Below, in pieces: positions 57,247-64,000 of a stretch of 64,000 nt of DNA. Within the stretch, counting starts at the first letter, position 1, and each line of letters starts with the position of its first letter. A program made the translations under genes and the position numbers. This stretch comes from Dugong dugon (taxonomy: Eukaryota; Chordata; Mammalia; Sirenia; Dugongidae): assembly GCA_030035585.1 (NCBI GenBank), contig CM057461.1, forward strand, positions 170,015,624-170,079,623, written 5' to 3'. The notes below the pieces were generated by a model. That model was given only the letters and a program-made list of their open reading frames with translations, made no database searches and was not told the DNA's origin.

Positions 57247-60219
57247 GACAGAGTGAACAACCTGAGAAATTGGAAAAGGTAAGCTGAGAAAATACTCACA
57301 CCCCTCTAGCAGAAGCTAAAGATAAAAGAAAGCATGTTCCATGCCCAAGGCAGAAAATAAAAAAAATTAAGCGAGTTCAATTTTGAGAGAGGTTTTGAAA
57401 GGTGAAGTCTCTTTTTTCATCCCCACCCCCTCCATTATCCTCTCTGCTGTCCAGTCTTACCTCCTGGTATGTTGTATTTTTCTTTGCTCCCTTGCTTCTA
57501 GCTGAAGTAAATATCCTGCTATTAATAAATGTGGTTACCACTATCATCAACAGGCAACAATTTCAAGAAATAACCTTATCAAGGCATCAGATCCTGAGAG
57601 CTTTGGGTATGTATCTTTGAATATATATGCTGACTCTTTTGTACAAATGGCCAAACAAATCCTTTAACAAATTTTCAGAATCTAAAAGCAGGAATAGACT
57701 AAAGAGCTCTTAAAACCCAACCTCCTACCCAGTCACTGTAGGGGTCCCTGCTCTGATATTTTTAGGAGAGAATTAAATGGCCTTCCCTTAAACCTTCCCA
57801 GTGTTTGGAATTCCCAAATGTTCACACAGGAGTTACAAAGAGACACTGAAAAGAAGTAGGGCAGTGCCACCTTGGGGAGGGCAAATCTCTTGACATCAGA
57901 GTAGCCACAGGATTCCATAAAGTGATGAACTGGGGGCCAGGAAGAAAGAACAGCTTCTTAGAACTGGTAAAAGGATGGTATGGAAAGGTATTAAAATGTG
58001 ACTTTCCAGTGAATGTGAGTGTCTAAATGCTACAGAGAAAAACTATCAAATGGTACCTTACATCCTTTTCCATATAAAGTCGAGTTAATGAAGGGATACA
58101 GTGGGCCATCCTGCCAAGAGTGGTATAAAAACAACACGGGGAATTTATGATAAAAGACCAGGGAAAGAGGGGAAAAAAAAAAAAGAAGCTGAGACTACAA
58201 GGACACTACAGAGAGAACCATTAAACAAGCATCATGCCCCTGGCTTATCTCCTTTGCACACTGAGCTCCCAGAGGCTTCCCACAGAGCTCACCACAACGG
58301 AAGTTGACACAGAGAGAGTTTGGCTTGTCACATCTCTAGCGTGGCAGGGAAAAGTTGAAGGAGAGGCTCTAATATATGGAGTTAGCCAATTTCTAGTAGT
58401 CAATCAGGATGCTAATTTTTGCAGTTACTATCTACAGACATAGTCATCAAATTTTATGATGATGGCCTAAACTACTCTGGGCAAGAGCAAGCTGGAGAAT
58501 AGCAGAGCTGGTGGTGAGTTGGTGTAGTTCTGCTTTTGGTGGGAGAAGAACCTCCATAAAGTGGTTTCAACTGAGATCAGAGTATGAATGGTTAAAATAA
58601 ATTCTCTAAAAAGGGTGTAGGAAATTTGCATGAATACATGATGTGTCCTGGACAATATCATAGGGCGTGGTAAGAACTGGGGAACTGGTTAGGCAGGTTT
58701 TACCTAGCAAAAAATTTTCAATTTGCTGTCTAAACTATTATGTTTGTGGCTGAATTTGACCTCCAGGCTGCCAATTTGCAAGCCCAGCTCTGAAAGGTGA
58801 CGGCCTACTTAAATAATGCTGAGCAATCACCTGCTGCTACCATTGCTCACACTCAGAGAGCAAATTAGTGGTCTCACAGTTAGGTTTATGCTTAATTCCA
58901 TGTCAAAGAATAGTCCCAATTCCCCTCTCTGCATCTCCACTGCCACTATTCCCATCACCATTTCTAACTCAACAGAAGTAAGCCAATGCAACTGCCAAGA
59001 TGGAGGGGAAGAAATAGGCTAAAGTGGCTCACACCAAAAAATGCTGAATAACATTATCAATAAATTAAGGGCAAGGTGAAGACCTTCAAGATTGTTCAGA
59101 TTTAATAGCCCACCTACTTATAGGATTAGCCTATGGCAGCTAAAGACAACTTCTTAGTTCTTAAAGAAAAGGCAAGTCTGAGCATCTAATGAATACCTGT
59201 ACTATGTCAAACAAATGTCAGGTACCATACCCACAGGTGCCCAAAAGAAAGTGGGGTGGGGGTGGAACTGGGATCTACATTTTTTTTCTTTTAGCCCTGG
59301 GAGATTCTGATTCTCAGGCCATTTCACTTGTGGCTGCTCAGCTGGTTTTCATTACTTAACAAGTCAATATGTCTATGAAATCAGTAATGCAAGAACCAGA
59401 GGGACAATCCATTCATTAAATGTTTGTACCAGTAGTAAAACTAAGAAAACTTAAGTTTAAACTGGGAAACAGGGAAAAGAAAGTGCATCTGTTCCCAAAG
59501 CTCCTAAGCAAGTCTTTGTTCAATTAATACCATACATTGTTCTGTTCACTGAGGCTGTGGTCAAATGGGGTATCCAGACACCAAGTGTAAATGGAAGTGG
59601 GAAAAAAGAATAAAAATTCAAAAACAAAACCAGATGGAATCATTTCCAATGGGGCCACCCAAACCTCACATTAGAAAGGAAATGGAGGGGTTTTGTTTTA
59701 TTTATTTGTTTATTTTTTTAGGGAGAAAGATCTAAATTATTTAACCCACTTACCTTACAGACAAAGAAACTAAGACCAAGAATGCTTACACGATGAGACC
59801 AAGTTTATGTGATAATTATTACTTCCGAGATCTGGAATGTTCAACTATAGCATAGCTTCCATTTCTGACTTCACCTCCAATTTGTTAAATAATTTTGTCA
59901 CATTCCTGAGATTTGTGTATCAGCCTCTCCCTCATTTTAAAACACGCCTTAAATTAAACTCCTATAACTCTCAATTCATTTACTTAACAAACATGTATTG
60001 TACAAAGAAAGGGTACCGGGCCATATTCTAGGTGCTGGTGATACAGTGGAGAACAAGGCAGATAAGCAAGGAGCTTGTGTTCTAAGCGGAAGATATGCAG
60101 AGGCATTTGTTGGTCAAGAATGTCAAATTTATTAATCTCGTATTGAAGTTAATTTTTCCATGTAACTTAAATCATCTTAGTTCTTTACATAGTAACAAGA
60201 ACTTGGGCTTTATTAGGAA
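57247..60219. other. Long unique stretch
   Basis: About 3 kb without a recognised young repeat or gene. A block at about 59990-60080 resembles the old 'ggtgctggtgatacagtgg...aacaaggcag' mammalian repeat. The ORFs are short. Confidence 0.4.
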
Positions 60220-60775
60220 CTACAGTTAATCCTCATTATTTGCAGATTCATATTTGCAAACTCACCTACTTGCTAAAATTTATTTGTAACCCCAAAATCA
60301 ACACTCAGGGCACTTCCACAGTCATTTGCAGACATGCCCAGAGTGATGAAAAACTTGAGTCAACCTAGTAACATGTTCCTAGTTGAGATCAAATAAGGCA
60401 ACACTCTGCCTTCATGTTTCAGTTCTCATACTGTAGACAACTGTCCTTTGGTGGTCTTCTTAGTGCCATATTTTTTGTGCTTTTTGTTGGAGATTTTGCT
60501 GTTTAAAATGACCCCCAAGCATAGTGCTGAAGTGCTATCTAGTGTTCATAAGTGCAAGAAGACTGTGATGTATCTCGTGGAGAATATATATGTATTAGAT
60601 AAGCTTCATTCAGGCATGAATTATAATGCTGTTGGCCATGAGTTCAGTGTTAATGAAATCATCCATATATACAAAATACGGTGTCCTTAAATAGAAACAC
60701 ACATAAAACAACATTAGGTATTGATCAGTTGACAAAAATACTGTGACCAGAGGCTCACAGGAACCTAAGTGGTCA
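60220..60775 (+). mobile_element. Tigger/pogo-type DNA transposon remnant
   Basis: The left end 'cagttaatcctcattatttgcag', the following 'gcaaactcacctacttgctaaaattt' and the right part 'agttgacaaaaatactgtgacc' match the layout of a Tigger element as I know it. It includes the start of the transposase. The right terminus is degraded and no inverted repeat is visible there. Confidence 0.65.
60511..60690 (+). pseudogene. Tigger transposase N-terminal fragment
   Basis: Reading from the internal methionine, the translation '[18 protein letters not shown]...[23 protein letters not shown]' matches the N-terminal psq/CENP-B-type helix-turn-helix of Tigger transposases. It stops after about 60 aa ('IHIYKIRCP'). 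The catalytic domain is gone. Confidence 0.75.
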
Positions 60776-61820
60776 GATTAGTGCCACAGGTACCCAACGG
60801 TGGCCTATAATACCATCTTCCATTTACTCCTACTGCTTGTAGAGCCAGGAAGATCTTCACATCTTTCCTATCTCCTTCCTGAAGCTGCTTTGCTCATTCC
60901 AGTTCACACTGAGCTCTCCCTTTTTTTTTTTTTCAGTGTCTATTGAGCTGTTGAGAACTTGGGGAATTGCCAATTGTTTCCTGTGTATAACTTTTGTATC
61001 TCCAGCTGAAATACAAGCAATTTGAAGACAACTACCAGGTCTAATAGTCCACAAAGCCAAGGAAATTGATGGCCGTACAGTAGGTTCTAATTGAATGATT
61101 CAATGACTGATTTTTTCTTGGTTGTGATGACACTGCTTAACTGTAGAGCTAGAAACAGAGATAATAAACTTCAGCTCATTATTTTACCCCTGAGCTGTCC
61201 AAGTCAGGCCTGCTTCCCTGAAGTACTGGAGTTTCCCCTATCACGTTTCACTTAAGCAACTACATCGCCACACACAACAGGTGTTGTGAGAATTGCTGAG
61301 GATGATATTGAGGTTTCAGAGGCCTCAACGGACAACAATGAAAAAAAAAAAAAAAAGAATATAAAGCAGCTTTCTCTGTGGAATGGGAGGAAATTTGTTA
61401 AAACTAAAAAAAAAACAAACTACAATCTTTACTTCAATAAGGAGAATGCCCAGATTGCCGCATACCTCCACATAAAGAGAAAGAAATCCACTATGTACAC
61501 AGCTGAAATTCAAAAGAACCAAAATTTCTATGGGAAAGTCCCAATTTCCAATCCAGTTAGAATATTGATAGTTGAAATGTTGATTCTAGCACTACAAAGG
61601 GATCATAGCCATAGGGTCTCTCTGTGTTTTGTAAATAAGCACAAGAAAGGTGTTTAAACACTGTTTAACACCTGTGAGGCGTGTGACCTCTGCTCTTGTC
61701 CTGCAAGCCAGCCTGGCTCATCTGCAGAGCTGGCACGTCCTGACCTACAAAGATGAGTAGTAAACCATTGCAGGCATTTAAGCAATCACCCTCACACACC
61801 ATTTACTTGATCTCAATGTG
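60776..61820. other. Unique stretch
   Basis: ORF 61286-61657 (123 aa, lysine-rich from an A run) has no recognisable domain. No repeat identified. Confidence 0.4.
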
Positions 61821-61952
61821 CTCAAATTCTGATCTAATCTTGGTACCACTTCTGGATGGCTGGATCTGCAACCCCTGTATTTTGTCCTCAAATTCTGATC
61901 TAATCTTGGTACCACTTCTGGATGGCTGGATCAGCAACCCCTGTATTTTGTC
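61821..61952. repeat. Two-copy 66-bp tandem duplication
   Basis: Unit 1 (61821-61886) and unit 2 (61887-61952) both start ctcaaattctgatc and end tgtattttgtc. I see a single difference (atctgcaac against atcagcaac). The second unit abuts the poly(T) of the L1 fragment that follows. Confidence 0.96.
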
Positions 61953-62595
61953 CTTTTTTTTTTTTTTTTTTTTAGTTTTATTATGATTTAGGTAAAAGTT
62001 TACAGCGAAAATGAATTTTTAATTCAAAAATTTATACACAAATTATTTCATTACATTGGGTGCAATCCCTGCAATGTGTCAACATTTGCCTTTCCACCCT
62101 GGGTTCTCTGTGTCCATGTGTCCAGTTTTCCTGTCCCTTCCTACCTTCTTTCATCTTTGCTTTGGGGCAGGTATTGCCCATTTGGTCTCATATACTTATT
62201 GAGCTAAGAAGCATGTTCCTCATGAGTGTTTTCATTTGTTTTATAGGCCTGTCTAATCTTTGGCTGAAAGGTGGACTTCGGAAGTGGCTTCAGTTCTGAG
62301 TTAGTAGGGTGTCCAGAGGCCATAGTCTCAGGGGTTCTTCCAGTCTCTGTCAGACCAGTAAGTCTGTTCTTTTTTTGTGAATCTGAATTTTTTTTTACAT
62401 TTTTCTCCAGCTCTGTCCAGGACCCTCCATTGTGATCCCTGGTGGTGGTAGCCGGGCACCATCTAGTTCTCGGGCTCAGGCTGGTGGACGCTGTGGTTCA
62501 TGTGGTCCATTAGTCCTTTGAATTAATATTTTCCTTGTGTCTTTGGTTTTCTTCATTCTCCCTTCCCCCAAATGTGATGGGACCAATAGATGTAA
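61953..62595 (-). mobile_element. L1 3' UTR fragment
   Basis: Poly(T) at 61954-61972 is followed by the complement of an L1 3' UTR related to that of the nested L1 at 54.1-55.0 kb (shared 'ataggcctgtctaatc', 'tctgtcaga/ggccagtaagtctg', 'ctccagctctgtccaggaccctc' blocks). It is 5' truncated with no ORF2 and no clear TSD. Confidence 0.87.
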
Positions 62596-62893
62596 ATTTC
62601 ATCCTCTTTAGGCCCCTGTTTGGACAAGGTCCTGCTGATGCTTGAACCTCAGCTTTCCCCTCCTCTAATATTTCAAAGCCCTGCTTGCCTCCCATTGTCA
62701 ACATAGTTCTTGCTCCATGGGACATGTCACGTGGCTGGTATCCTGATTTGGAAGCCATTTATAAAGCACTCACACTATGCTTGAAACCCATTTACAAGAC
62801 TCACATGGTGGTCTGTGAATCCAATGATTTAGACACGTGGAAATCGTTTACAAACCAGTAGACAGAAGTGGACAGCACTTAACAAAGTCTCAA

Positions 62894-63050
62894 GGAGCCC
62901 TGATGGCTCAATGGTTAAGCATTTGGCTACTAGCTGAAAGGTTGATAGTTCAAACCCATCCAGCAGCTCTGTGGGAGAAAGACCTGGCGATCTACTTCCT
63001 TAAGGATTACAGCCAAGAAGACTCTATGGGGCAGTTCTACTCTGAACTGA
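62894..63050 (+). mobile_element. AfroSINE-type SINE, 3' truncated
   Basis: Head (ggagccctgatggctcaatgg), middle block and the start of the RTE-like part, ending at 'gttctactctgaactg'. The terminal 3' block is missing. Confidence 0.85.
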
Positions 63051-63134
63051 TAGGCGGGCCTGTATAAGATAGTTCTTGAGGACTCTCAGGAATATACTTG
63101 GATAAACAGGGCAAGGGGATGGAGGGGAAATTTT

Positions 63135-63580
63135 GCAAACTCCTGTGAGGGCTGGTGGATATGTGAGTACCAAATACAATGGGACATTATTCTTGCTCAG
63201 TATATTGTACTGTGTTGGCTTGAGTTTTGCTGGGATGCTGGAAACTATAGCCAGAAGCTATGCCATGGGTATTTCAGGGTCACCCATGGTGGACAGGTTT
63301 CAGTGGAGCTTCCAGACTAAGACAGAGTAGAAAGAAAGGCCTGATGATCTACTTCCAAAAATTAGCTAATGAAAACCCTGTGGATCCCAACAGAATATTG
63401 TCCAATACAGTGCTAGAAAATGAGCCTCCTTGGTTGGAAGGCATGCAAAATACACCATGGCCTCAATAATGGACTCAAGCATACCAATGATTGTGAAGAT
63501 GGTATGGGCCCTGGCAATGTATTGTTCTGTTGTACGTGGGTCACTATGAGTCGGAGCGAGCTCAACAGCAACTAACACAA
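63135..63580 (+). mobile_element. Internally deleted RTE derivative (5' region fused to 3' end)
   Basis: 63190-63460 matches the RTE 5' region (compare 13560-13850 in reverse: 'ttgtactgtg', 'atgctggaa..ctat', 'ggacaggtttcag', 'gatctacttcc', 'ggttggaaggca'). From about 63460 it switches to the last ~110 bp of RTE, ending 'gctcaacagcaactaacac'. Almost the whole ORF is missing. It carries no tRNA head and so resembles a stage between RTE and the tRNA-Gly SINEs. Confidence 0.8.
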
Positions 63581-64000
63581 CATTCTTACTGATCTGCTGG
63601 TACAGCTTGGTGATCTTTTATTTACACCAGAGTCCCAAATATTCTAGGCCATTTGTAAGGGCTTCAGGAGGTATCTGATCTTCCAGAACTAGTCCTGCTA
63701 CCCTGCTCTTGTCCTAGTGATCAGAAGTCAGTAATCCGGGCATCTTTTAGAACTTGAACCTCTTGTTATTACAGAGAAGTGGGCTCTCCTCACACAATTC
63801 ATAACAGTGGCCCCTTCACCCCATCACGAAGGCTACCTCTTCTGCTATCCGAAGCCCTCTTTTGCCCCAACAAAGATGATGGGAAGACTTTACTCCACAC
63901 ATGCACCCAACCTGAGCCTTGTCATCAGACATAGTCAAACGTCACCTTTATCATACTTTATTGAACTCTATCGTACTCTAAGTAAACCTTACTATGATTA
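63581..64000. other. Unique non-coding stretch at the window end
   Basis: No recognised element or gene. Confidence 0.4.

Noticed and set aside
61286-61657. 123-aa lysine-rich ORF
   Set aside because: The lysine stretch comes from an A run, and the rest shows no motif. Not supported as a gene.

Overview
This window is vertebrate nuclear DNA made almost entirely of interspersed repeats and unique non-coding sequence. I found no intact protein-coding gene, tRNA, rRNA or CRISPR array. The repeats point to an afrotherian mammal, most likely a paenungulate and probably an elephant. The window holds about ten copies of an RTE/BovB-clade LINE (the RTE1_LA type), many AfroSINE-type tRNA SINEs whose 3' ends match that LINE, L1 copies with 3' UTRs I associate with elephants, and older mammal-wide repeats (MIR, L2, MaLR LTRs, MER5A, Tigger). 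The species call is inference. Family names come from memory, without a database search.

Layout. 0-5.4 kb: an RTE fragment split by a MaLR-like solo LTR, a SINE nested in another SINE, a second solo LTR with a perfect 5-bp target-site duplication (TSD), a tandem duplication and an L1 stub. 6-8 kb: MIR, RTE and L1 fragments plus a SINE with a 14-bp TSD. 9-13.9 kb: a nested RTE cluster in which a long minus-strand RTE is interrupted by a second RTE carrying a 5' inversion and a 13-bp TSD. 15-23 kb: L2, a MaLR LTR, tRNA-Gly SINEs, an RTE end, MIRs and an old L1. 23.5-26.2 kb: the longest RTE copy, plus strand, with recognisable endonuclease and reverse-transcriptase ORF pieces broken by stops and frameshifts. 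27-36 kb: a Tigger remnant, a SINE cluster, a small hAT-like terminal-inverted-repeat element and an L1 3' end, in otherwise mostly unique DNA. 37-39 kb: an RTE inside a MIR. 39-49 kb: unique DNA with scattered SINEs, including two inside one MIR. 51.5-57.2 kb: an L1 whose 3' UTR was invaded by a second, opposite-strand L1 of a different lineage. 57-64 kb: mostly unique DNA, a Tigger remnant, a 66-bp tandem duplication beside an L1 3' end, a SINE and an RTE-derived internally deleted element.

How the parts relate. The SINEs lack coding capacity and share their 3' ends with the RTE, so the RTE reverse transcriptase is the likely source of their mobility. L1, RTE, MaLR and DNA-transposon copies are nested in one another, which gives a relative insertion order at several loci. 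Every element ORF seen is truncated or interrupted. I saw no novel coding system. The most informative structures are the twin-primed RTE, the RTE-to-SINE bridging element at the right end, the hAT-like MITE and the L1-in-L1 nest.
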